The translations under genes were made by a program, and so were the position numbers. 5,131 bases of DNA from Bacteroidales bacterium (GTDB lineage Bacteria; Bacteroidota; Bacteroidia; Bacteroidales; VadinHA17). This document shows positions 1-5,131 of the stretch, piece after piece; position 1 is the first letter of the stretch, and each line of letters starts with the position of its first letter. The notes beneath the pieces were generated by a model that saw nothing but the letters and a program-made list of their open reading frames with translations, ran no database searches and was not told where the DNA came from. The DNA is taken from assembly GCA_003501665.1 (NCBI GenBank), contig DNOQ01000148.1:1109-6239 (forward strand). Direction: 5' to 3'.

Positions 1-25
1 GACTGAGGACTGAGGACTGCAGACT
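1..25. repeat. GACTGAG heptamer tandem repeat (cut by window edge)
   Basis: The first 24 bases read as a 7-nt unit repeated: GACTGAG, GACTGAG, GACTGCA, GAC. Two copies are perfect, one is degenerate at its last two bases, and a partial copy follows. The repeat lies directly downstream of the kinase stop codon on the minus strand and probably continues beyond the window, so the copy number is unknown. No hairpin followed by a T-run is visible here, so it does not look like the kinase terminator. Function is unknown. Confidence 0.6.
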
Positions 26-2053
26 TTAAATTCCTCCCAAAGGCAACCTGACCGTAACCCTAGTACCTTTACCGACTTCGCTTTCGATATCAATTGATCC
101 ACCATGGGCTTCAACTATCTGTTTCACGATCGTCAGACCGATCCCGCTTCCTCTTATCCCTGACTTTTGAGGTTCATCACCACGAAAGAACCGGTCAAAT
201 ATTTTCTCCTGATCCCTTCCTGAAATGCCAATACCGTAATCCTTCACGCAGATAAGTACTTCATTATTTCGTGGAGAAAGGGTGATGTCAATTATTCTTG
301 ATGTTCCGGAAAATTTTATTGCATTATCAATAAGGTTATAGAAAACCTGCAAAATGGCATCCCTGTCACCTCTGATCAGGAGCACCTTATCAGGACTATC
401 ATACCTGATATCAAAACCCTGTTCTTTTATCCTTTCCCGGGTTGATTCCAGAAACTTCACGAGGAGGTTATCGAGATCCAAATCGATAAAATCGTATTTC
501 TTGCGATCATCATCCATCCTTGAAAAATCCAGAATATTATCTATCAGATGACTGAGGTGTTGGCTCTCCTCCAGCATTGCTGAGTAGTATGCTGATTTGC
601 GCTCTTCTGTCTCCACCCGTTTATGATGCAGCATTTCAGTCATCATGCGGATGGAAGTAAGCGGACTTTTAAGTTCATGCGATACATTGGAAATGAATTC
701 CGATTTCAGTTTATTCAGCCTGAGTTCTACATTCAGGGTATACATTATAAAAACAAAACCGAGAACCATGAGGAGTGCGATCAGAATAAATATAAAAAGA
801 TAAATGCCGCTTCCTGCTTTCAATAAGGCTGCTATGAAACCAGGTTTATTTTCACTAAGTAGTAATTCCCAGTTGGGAAGATTTTCCGGAAAAGAGAAAG
901 ACAGGTAGTCGGATTTTTCCTCAAGAACTTTCGAAAAAATAAGTTTCCCATTCTCATCTTCAACTTTTACATTTATCGAAGAGCCCGGATCGAGTTCCCT
1001 GATCAGCCTTTCTGAAATTGATTTCAGATAGACCGTAAAATCAATCACCATGGTAGTTTGAATACCATTGTCCTGAATCCTTGATAAATAAACTGCCGCA
1101 AGCTCAGCAGAATTGACCGGAATACACGATAACTCATTCTTGTCACTTTTAAAATGATTCTTACTCCCGGATGAGATCAGATCCGGACCACTGAGTATCC
1201 TGATCAGATAATCAGTGCGGTTTTTTTGATTATCCAGTTCCCCAACCAGAGAATCAGTCACCCGGTCTGTTTCCCGGATGATATCTTTGAAAGACTGATA
1301 AAACATGTCAAACTGATTTTTGTCGTATTCACCCGGGGGGTGAAGCATGAACTCCAGATATTGACGGGAATTGTTCATCATTTCATCCTTTTCTCCAAGC
1401 GATTTATTGATCTTCAGAATTTCCAGACTGGCCAGCAGTCCCAGCGGTATTTGTCCGTTCAAAAGGCTTCCACGGTAATTATTCCGGATCTCATCATACA
1501 GAGCTTCAGCCCGCTCAGGCTGGTTCATCTTGTTGTACAACCGGGCTGAAACTACAAGTGCCCGGATTTTTTCTGCCGGATCATTCGTTTTGAGGATAAT
1601 ATCCTGGTAAAACCTTAGCGCATCTGAAAACCTTCGATCAATAAACTCCAGCCGGAGACCTTCTTTCAGGATGGCTGGTTGTTTTAACTGCTCAGTCTGG
1701 TTAGTCAGGAATTTTGGAGGCAGATACAGGAGCTGATGGGTTATGAGCTTTTGTGAACCGCCGGAATCTTTGACAATAAGTACAAGCAAAGCCTGGTCAT
1801 ACTGTCTGGAGCCAGACAGAATTGTGTCGGCGGTCTGTTCATTCATGAACTGTACAAAACCAGAATCAATTGAAGTAAAAAAATCCTGGCTGTACATTTC
1901 AAGCCTCCTCCGGTTCTCCTTCTCGCGCAGAGCCTGATCGTTACGTATGCCCCGATAGGCAAAATATCCCAGCAGAATACCTGGAAGGACCACAGCCAGT
2001 GTATAATACAGGATTATTTTTCTTCTGCGTGATCCTGGTTTGGCAGGTTTCAT
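26..2053 (-). CDS. Membrane-bound sensor histidine kinase with large extracytoplasmic TPR-like sensor region
   Basis: A 675-aa two-component sensor kinase that should autophosphorylate on His and pass phosphate to a response regulator. Residues 1-12 are basic, followed by a membrane segment at about 13-33. About 380 extracytoplasmic residues follow, with TPR-like helices near 133-195 (ALRFYQDIIL, then RAEALYDEIRNNY) and a PAS/Cache-like stretch near 330-400 (VKVEDENGKLIFSK). A second membrane segment lies at about 416-440. The cytoplasmic core is complete: H-box SHELKSPL with phosphoacceptor His459, N-box NLIDNAIKF (573-581), G1 DYGIGI (605-610), F-box IFDRFFRG (618-625) and G2 GSGIGL (635-640). 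Only about ten residues separate the second membrane segment from the HisKA helix, so a HAMP domain appears absent. I chose the ATG at 2053 because MKPAKPGSRRRK directly precedes the first membrane segment; an in-frame ATG at 2164 would add 37 residues encoded by upstream direct repeats. No Shine-Dalgarno is visible at 2053. No response regulator is in the window. The ligand cannot be inferred. Confidence 0.93.
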   Translation of the reverse strand: MKPAKPGSRRRKIILYYTLAVVLPGILLGYFAYRGIRNDQALREKENRRRLEMYSQDFFTSIDSGFVQFMNEQTADTILSGSRQYDQALLVLIVKDSGGSQKLITHQLLYLPPKFLTNQTEQLKQPAILKEGLRLEFIDRRFSDALRFYQDIILKTNDPAEKIRALVVSARLYNKMNQPERAEALYDEIRNNYRGSLLNGQIPLGLLASLEILKINKSLGEKDEMMNNSRQYLEFMLHPPGEYDKNQFDMFYQSFKDIIRETDRVTDSLVGELDNQKNRTDYLIRILSGPDLISSGSKNHFKSDKNELSCIPVNSAELAAVYLSRIQDNGIQTTMVIDFTVYLKSISERLIRELDPGSSINVKVEDENGKLIFSKVLEEKSDYLSFSFPENLPNWELLLSENKPGFIAALLKAGSGIYLFIFILIALLMVLGFVFIMYTLNVELRLNKLKSEFISNVSHELKSPLTSIRMMTEMLHHKRVETEERKSAYYSAMLEESQHLSHLIDNILDFSRMDDDRKKYDFIDLDLDNLLVKFLESTRERIKEQGFDIRYDSPDKVLLIRGDRDAILQVFYNLIDNAIKFSGTSRIIDITLSPRNNEVLICVKDYGIGISGRDQEKIFDRFFRGDEPQKSGIRGSGIGLTIVKQIVEAHGGSIDIESEVGKGTRVTVRLPLGGI

Positions 2054-2076
2054 TGGTACTGTACAGCTTGTTTTAT

Positions 2077-2084
2077 CAAATTTC
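2077..2084 (-). promoter_or_regulatory. Weak candidate -7 element for the histidine kinase gene
   Basis: The minus strand reads GAAATTTG, matching the Bacteroidota -7 consensus TAnnTTTG at five of six defined positions, 23 bases upstream of the kinase ATG. No TTTG is found at the expected -33 distance; instead the proximal copy of the 21-bp direct repeat ends about 20 bases upstream. That arrangement would suit an activator-dependent promoter, but one imperfect short motif in AT-rich DNA can occur by chance. Confidence 0.25.
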
Positions 2085-2104
2085 AGAAAAATCAGGCAGT
2101 TACT

Positions 2105-2142
2105 TGTTAAGAATTGGAGAAATTCTGTTAAGAATTGAAGAA
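2105..2142. repeat. Direct repeat with 21-bp period; possible regulator binding site
   Basis: Two copies of a 17-nt motif, TTCTYCAATTCTTAACA on the minus strand (2126-2142 and 2105-2121), match at 16 of 17 positions and start 21 bp apart, that is two helical turns. They lie 52-89 bp upstream of the kinase start in the divergent kinase/transposase intergenic region. Same-face direct repeats are a common binding layout for OmpR/PhoB-type response regulators, and TTAACA resembles the Bacillus PhoP half-site, although PhoP half-sites are spaced about 11 bp apart. The repeat is seen directly; the operator role is inference. Confidence 0.5.
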
Positions 2143-2188
2143 GGTCCCAGAAATGGATATACAAAATGAAGTTTCCAATCCTAATTGT

Positions 2189-2218
2189 TTTGAATTTGGA
2201 TGTTGCAGGCTATATTTA
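2189..2218 (+). promoter_or_regulatory. Candidate Bacteroidota-type promoter for the transposase gene
   Basis: TTTG at 2189-2192 is followed after 18 bases by TATATTTA at 2211-2218. The Bacteroides consensus is TTTG, 19-21 bases, TAnnTTTG. The -7 box matches all defined positions except the last, and the spacer is one base short. Transcription would start roughly 30 bases before the ATG at 2255. No clear Shine-Dalgarno precedes that ATG (the nearest purine-rich run is TTGGA), which is common in this phylum. Confidence 0.4.
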
Positions 2219-2254
2219 GGGACTATTTTTATTATAATTAAAATATTGGACACT

Positions 2255-2734
2255 ATGGCAAACACTTATACTCAATGTTATTTTCATTTGGTTTTTTCAG
2301 TAAAAAACCGGGATGCCTTATTAAGAAAAGAATGGAAAGATGAATTAGAAAAGTATATAACTGGAATTGTCCAGAATCATCGGCATAAAATGCTGGCAAT
2401 AGGTTCAATGCCCGATCATATGCATATTTTGATCGGATATAATGTAAATCAACTGATCCCTGATCTGGTAGAAGAAATTAAAACATCGTCCAATTCATGG
2501 ATTAAAGTGAAAAGGTTGTCCAAATTTAAGTTTGAATGGCAAAAAGGTTATGGGGCATTTACCTATTCCCACTCCCAAATTGATAATGTTGTGAAGTATA
2601 TTTTAAACCAGGAAGAACATCACAAAAAGAAGCCGTTCAGAGAAGAATATTGGGAAATGCTGAAAAAGAACAATGTTGAATTTAGGCAGGAATATTTGTT
2701 TGAATTCTTTAATGATATTTATGAATGGGATTGA
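2255..2734 (+). CDS. tnpA: IS200/IS605-like HUH (Y1) transposase, probably REP-associated (RAYT)
   Basis: A 159-aa protein of the Y1 transposase family, which cuts and rejoins single-stranded DNA at hairpins through a tyrosine-DNA intermediate. It opens with YTQCYFHLVFSVKNRD, typical of the family's first strand. The HUH metal site is MPDHMHILI (His55, His57). The catalytic helix reads KYILNQEEHHKKKPF, giving nucleophile Tyr115 and Gln119, the Tyr-x3-Gln spacing known from IS608 TnpA. All catalytic residues are present and length is normal, so it looks intact. The ATG at 2255 is preferred because homology-like sequence begins at once; an upstream in-frame TTG at 2135 would add 40 atypical residues. 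GC content in sampled lines is about 30-33%, against about 50% or more in the downstream propeller gene, suggesting separate ancestry. There is no TnpB. REP-like hairpins start seven bases after the stop codon, the reason for preferring RAYT over a mobile IS200. Confidence 0.92.
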   Translation: MANTYTQCYFHLVFSVKNRDALLRKEWKDELEKYITGIVQNHRHKMLAIGSMPDHMHILIGYNVNQLIPDLVEEIKTSSNSWIKVKRLSKFKFEWQKGYGAFTYSHSQIDNVVKYILNQEEHHKKKPFREEYWEMLKKNNVEFRQEYLFEFFNDIYEWD

Positions 2735-2754
2735 ATATCACGGTGCTCTGCACC
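2731..2754 (-). repeat. REP-like unit 1 (minus orientation)
   Basis: The hairpin occupies 2742-2754: stem GGTGC/GCACC with loop TCT on the plus strand (AGA in unit orientation). In unit orientation it is followed by GTGATATTCAA, a degenerate form of the AATATTTGTAG flank of units 2 and 3. The flank overlaps the last bases of the transposase stop codon. On the plus strand the hairpin is followed by TTTTGT, so it might also weakly terminate the transposase transcript. Confidence 0.7.
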
Positions 2755-2781
2755 TTTTGTCGTGTTTCTCAAATAAATTTG

Positions 2782-2807
2782 CTACAAATATTTTGCAGCT
2801 CTGCTGC
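2782..2807 (-). repeat. REP-like unit 2 (minus orientation, variant stem)
   Basis: The hairpin occupies 2795-2807 with stem GCAGC/GCTGC and plus-strand loop TCT, the same loop as unit 1. In unit orientation it is followed by AAAATATTT and then GTAG (CTAC at 2782-2785 on plus). The unit is 26 bases long, as is unit 3. Relative to GGTGC/GCACC, two stem positions differ and both partner bases have changed to keep pairing. Confidence 0.7.
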
Positions 2808-2870
2808 TTTGAACAAACCTTAAATTTCTGTAAATACCTTTGTGCTCAATCGTATCGAACAAACCAATGA

Positions 2871-2896
2871 GGTGCGTAGCACCACAATATTTGTAG
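2871..2896 (+). repeat. REP-like unit 3 (plus orientation)
   Basis: The hairpin occupies 2871-2883: stem GGTGC/GCACC, loop GTA. It is followed by ACAATATTT and GTAG (2893-2896). The nine-base flank matches unit 2 at eight of nine positions and places GTAG at the same distance from the stem. This unit mirrors unit 2 across a 63-base spacer. Confidence 0.72.
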
Positions 2897-2921
2897 AAAA
2901 ATGTTTATAATGAATTTCAGA

Positions 2922-2947
2922 GGTGCAGCGCACCGAAATATTTATAT
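2922..2947 (+). repeat. REP-like unit 4 (plus orientation)
   Basis: The hairpin occupies 2922-2934: stem GGTGC/GCACC, loop AGC. It is followed by GAAATATTTATAT, keeping the AATATTT part of the flank but not GTAG. It lies 38 bases beyond the unit 3 hairpin, close to the 40 bases separating the hairpins of units 1 and 2, so the array is two similar doublets in opposite orientation. It ends just before the terminator of the convergent propeller gene. Confidence 0.7.
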
Positions 2948-2948
2948 T

Positions 2949-2980
2949 AAAAAAGGGCACAACAACCCAACATTGTGCCC
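2949..2980 (-). terminator. Intrinsic terminator of the propeller-protein gene
   Basis: Read on the minus strand, a perfect 8-bp stem GGGCACAA/TTGTGCCC (2955-2962 with 2973-2980) with a 10-base loop is followed directly by six T residues (2949-2954). It starts 26 bases after the stop codon of the 689-aa gene. The plus strand has no T-run after the stem, so it works in one direction only and is unlikely to terminate the transposase transcript. Confidence 0.88.
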
Positions 2981-3006
2981 CTGAGAATAATCTTGTTATT
3001 GGTCTT

Positions 3007-5076
3007 TTATTTCGGTAGAAAGTTCTCCAGCACCCAGAGCTCATAATTTGTCCGGCTTTGCGTGAACGCCATGCGTTTCCCGCTCGGGTGCATAACGAAT
3101 CCCCAGGTCGATTCCGGGTTACTGTAGAGTTTTTCGCCCGGACCACCATCTACCGGGAAACGCCAAAGCTCGCTACCCTGCTTGAGGCTCTTTGCCACCA
3201 ATATATGCTTTCCGTCGGGTGCCCATGTGGGGCCGGAAATTTCAGGCGAATCGGCTTCGGGTACACGCCACAGTTCTGACTCTTTACCTGACTTAATATC
3301 AAGGATGCCCAGCACGTATGATTTGGTCGGCCTGTCATTCCGAAAATATACAAACCGGGTACCATCGGATGAGATCTTCATGTCGCGGGTGTGCATACCG
3401 CGATAGATGTCCTTCTCCTCGCCGGTGATGAGGTCTTTGCGCCTGATAATAAATTCTTCGCTTTCTTCAGGGGACCTGACCTTGTAGAAGATCGCTTTGC
3501 CATCTGGGGACCAGTTTTGACTTGGGTCCACCGGATTATTCTCATCTGGAATCCTGGCAAGCTGACTTACTTCTCCACTTTCCCGATCGATTGCGAAAAT
3601 GCCGAAGTCATAGTTCTCCCCTGTTCCGGTAACTGCAAACTGTTTCCCATCAGGAGACAGGATAGGCCTGTACCAGTAACGGAGTTTTGGTTTTAAACTT
3701 ATTTCGCGCGTCTGTCCGGTTTCTTCTGAGCGTATGAACAGCAATCGTTCGTTAAGCTGGGGATCTTTGAAGATCTCGTAATAGAGCAGTTTGCCATCAG
3801 GTGACCATTCAGTCCACGCAGCCCTGGGGTAGTTTTGATCCACGAGTGATTGCGTATCGGTTACTTTCCCGGTTGTTTCGTCAAACGGGCTGATGTATGC
3901 ATTGGTGGTTCCAGTATTCTCAAGCTGGAAGAGCCGTCCATCGGTAGTCAGGTTCAGATTGCTTGTAGTGAAGTTGGGATTCTGGCTGGCAATGAGGTTT
4001 AACCTGAGCAATTCCAGACCTCCAAGTGACCGGCCATTTTTAATCTCCTGCAGATATAGATCGCGAGTTCCCGACCGATCACTTACAAACAGAATGCCTG
4101 AGCCATCCTTCATCCAGCCAACCATGCTATCTTTCGAGGGGTTTTGAATGAGAACAGAATCCTTCTTTGTCATAGTATCATGTACAAAGATGTCGCCCCT
4201 CAGACCATAAGCTATGTATCGTCCGTCCGGAGATGGGTATCCCCAATCAATAGCTTCCAGCTCTGGCTGTCCGATATTGTGAATTGAGCCATCCGACAGA
4301 GAAATGATTTGCCGTTGGTTGGTTTTGTCCTTAAGATTGTATGAACTTGCCAATATTCGTTGACCATCCGGCATCCAGGTGCTAATATACATCCATCTCC
4401 CGTCCTGGCCGTTGTGAAGCACACGCATGGATGATCCATCGAGCGCCGAGAGACGAAGCTCTCCAAAGCTCCTGACCGTCCAGCTATAGGCTATCTGTTT
4501 ACCGTCCGGTGAGATCGCAGCGTCGGAAGCGTAGGTCCAGTCAACCCACGAACCCTCCCGGGTAATTTGTCGTTGCTCGCCTGACTGGAGATCGCGAAGC
4601 CAGAGATCACCTGTATCATTCATCCCAAAAACAACATACCGGCCATTCGGTGAGACGCCAAGAGGCTGGTTCTTCCCTGCAACCCAAATCCGGCGCATGG
4701 ATGCTTCGCTGCTAATATTGGCTGCAGCTTTCCCTCCGGAGAGAATGTTGAGCCGCTCTCTTGCCAGTTTTGTGGGTTCAGCCTGGTCTGCATAGTCCCG
4801 CACTACAAGCTCATAGGCCAGTTGTGCTTCCTTCAAACCTAATCTTTCTTTACAAATCCCAAAATGCAGCAGTGCTTTTGCTGCAACAGGACGGTTGTCA
4901 GGGTACTGTTTAACTATCGTTTCATAGATTTTAATAGCAGCATCCATCTCCCCTTCAATTTCTTCCTTGTATAAAGCAGACTGGTAAAGCTGTTCAGCGG
5001 ATTGCTGTCCATAACCGACCGATACCAGGCTGAAAGCAAGAAATAGAACAACGACAATAAATTGATGTGACTTCAT
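3007..5076 (-). CDS. Exported TPR plus PD40/TolB-like beta-propeller protein
   Basis: A 689-aa protein with a signal peptide (hydrophobic core about 6-20, likely cleavage near VGYG/QQ around residue 23). A TPR-like segment at about 27-112 follows (AAIKIYETIVKQYPDN; AKALLHFGICKERLG; AQLAYELVVRDYADQ). The rest is a beta-propeller region with twelve PD40-type motifs, starting near residues 142, 189, 235, 282, 322, 377, 425, 474, 523, 569, 619 and 663, most reading like SPDGKxIxY. Twelve motifs 40-55 residues apart would fit two six-bladed propellers or one six-bladed plus further blades. It is probably periplasmic or surface-exposed. Such propellers bind proteins or small ligands; no protease triad, OmpA or other catalytic domain is visible, so it is neither a DPP-IV/S9 peptidase nor PorE-like. 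The start is supported by a strong ribosome binding site and by the signal peptide beginning there. No partner gene lies within the window, and the specific role is unknown. Confidence 0.9.
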   Translation of the reverse strand: MKSHQFIVVVLFLAFSLVSVGYGQQSAEQLYQSALYKEEIEGEMDAAIKIYETIVKQYPDNRPVAAKALLHFGICKERLGLKEAQLAYELVVRDYADQAEPTKLARERLNILSGGKAAANISSEASMRRIWVAGKNQPLGVSPNGRYVVFGMNDTGDLWLRDLQSGEQRQITREGSWVDWTYASDAAISPDGKQIAYSWTVRSFGELRLSALDGSSMRVLHNGQDGRWMYISTWMPDGQRILASSYNLKDKTNQRQIISLSDGSIHNIGQPELEAIDWGYPSPDGRYIAYGLRGDIFVHDTMTKKDSVLIQNPSKDSMVGWMKDGSGILFVSDRSGTRDLYLQEIKNGRSLGGLELLRLNLIASQNPNFTTSNLNLTTDGRLFQLENTGTTNAYISPFDETTGKVTDTQSLVDQNYPRAAWTEWSPDGKLLYYEIFKDPQLNERLLFIRSEETGQTREISLKPKLRYWYRPILSPDGKQFAVTGTGENYDFGIFAIDRESGEVSQLARIPDENNPVDPSQNWSPDGKAIFYKVRSPEESEEFIIRRKDLITGEEKDIYRGMHTRDMKISSDGTRFVYFRNDRPTKSYVLGILDIKSGKESELWRVPEADSPEISGPTWAPDGKHILVAKSLKQGSELWRFPVDGGPGEKLYSNPESTWGFVMHPSGKRMAFTQSRTNYELWVLENFLPK

Positions 5077-5084
5077 GGTTGATC

Positions 5085-5090
5085 CCTCCT
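5085..5090 (-). promoter_or_regulatory. Ribosome binding site of the propeller-protein gene
   Basis: AGGAGG on the minus strand lies 8 bases before the ATG at 5076, an optimal spacing. It fixes the start codon and stands out because the other two genes in the window have no clear Shine-Dalgarno. Confidence 0.85.
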
Positions 5091-5120
5091 GTTTTTAATG
5101 AACTTATTATTTTACAGGAA

Positions 5121-5128
5121 CAAACATA
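5121..5128 (-). promoter_or_regulatory. Candidate -7 promoter element of the propeller-protein gene
   Basis: The minus strand reads TATGTTTG, a perfect match to the Bacteroidota -7 consensus TAnnTTTG, 44 bases before the start codon. The expected -33 TTTG would lie outside the window, so only half the promoter can be judged. If real, the 5' leader is about 35-40 bases, too short for a riboswitch. Confidence 0.5.
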
Positions 5129-5131
5129 TTA

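Larger units (their letters stand above)
2255..2947. mobile_element. RAYT-REP-like locus: Y1 transposase plus its 3' hairpin array
   Basis: The transposase gene and the four hairpins immediately downstream can be read as one unit. In characterised RAYT systems (enterobacteria, pseudomonads) a single-copy HUH protein is flanked by REP hairpins that it binds and cleaves next to a GTAG tetranucleotide; here GTAG recurs next to the hairpins. Hairpins are found only on the 3' side: no GGTGC/GCACC hairpin occurs upstream of the gene. No target duplication is expected for this family, so the outer limits are approximate. Confidence 0.55.

Noticed and set aside
2056..2064. GTAC-T-GTAC palindrome just before the kinase start as an operator
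   Set aside because: Four-base arms around one base are too short to separate from chance, and no second copy is seen.
2111..2125. GAATT/AATTC inverted repeat as a terminator or IS left end
   Set aside because: The stem is only five AT-rich pairs, has no adjoining T-run, and is better explained as part of the 21-bp direct repeat.
2054..2164. N-terminal extension of the kinase to an ATG at 2164
   Set aside because: The 37 extra residues contain a repeated LQFLT motif produced by the DNA direct repeat, lie before a normal basic-plus-membrane N-terminus, and lack a ribosome binding site.
2135..2254. N-terminal extension of the transposase from a TTG at 2135
   Set aside because: The added 40 residues do not resemble the family, cover the candidate promoter, and the family's usual start coincides with the ATG at 2255.
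2742..2934. CRISPR array
   Set aside because: The repeated units are 13-nt hairpins in opposite orientations with unequal spacers (40, 63, 38 bases) and no cas gene is present; this is a REP-type pattern.
2673..3149. Small open frames across the hairpin array (2673-2870 plus, 2820-3149 minus)
   Set aside because: They run through the hairpins and the terminator or overlap the ends of real genes, and their translations show no family-like features.
3058..4466. Several small open frames in other frames inside the propeller gene
   Set aside because: They are shadows of a well-supported 689-aa reading frame with repeated motifs and have no start signals of their own.

Overview
The window fits a member of the Bacteroidota. 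Upstream of the exported propeller gene there is a perfect match to the Bacteroidota -7 promoter element (TAnnTTTG), base composition is moderate, two of the three starts lack a Shine-Dalgarno, and the gene types are typical of that phylum. The assignment is an inference from sequence style; there is no rRNA or other phylogenetic marker here.

Layout, left to right. Positions 1-25 hold the edge of a GACTGAG heptamer tandem repeat. Positions 26-2053 (minus strand) encode a complete membrane sensor histidine kinase of 675 aa with a large extracytoplasmic, partly TPR-like sensor region. Positions 2054-2254 are a divergent intergenic region with a 21-bp-period direct repeat (possible operator), a weak promoter candidate for the kinase and a better one for the transposase gene. 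Positions 2255-2734 (plus) encode a 159-aa HUH/Y1 transposase of the IS200/IS605-like, REP-associated (RAYT) type, clearly more AT-rich than its neighbours. Positions 2735-2947 hold four short hairpins of the form GGTGC-NNN-GCACC, arranged as two tandem doublets in opposite orientation. Positions 2949-2980 are an intrinsic terminator for the minus-strand gene that follows. Positions 3007-5076 (minus) encode a 689-aa exported protein with an N-terminal TPR-like segment and twelve PD40/TolB-type beta-propeller motifs, preceded by a strong ribosome binding site and a -7 box at the window edge.

Working together: the kinase and the propeller protein are both envelope-associated, but they are separated by the transposase locus and nothing visible links them functionally. 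The kinase has no response regulator within the window; its partner would have to lie beyond position 1 or elsewhere. The transposase and the hairpin array immediately 3' of it form a coherent unit resembling a REP/RAYT system: a single-copy-type HUH enzyme beside its presumed hairpin substrates, in a convergent intergenic space. The most interesting signal is this array, especially its symmetry, its conserved AATATTTGTAG flank, and compensatory stem changes in one hairpin.
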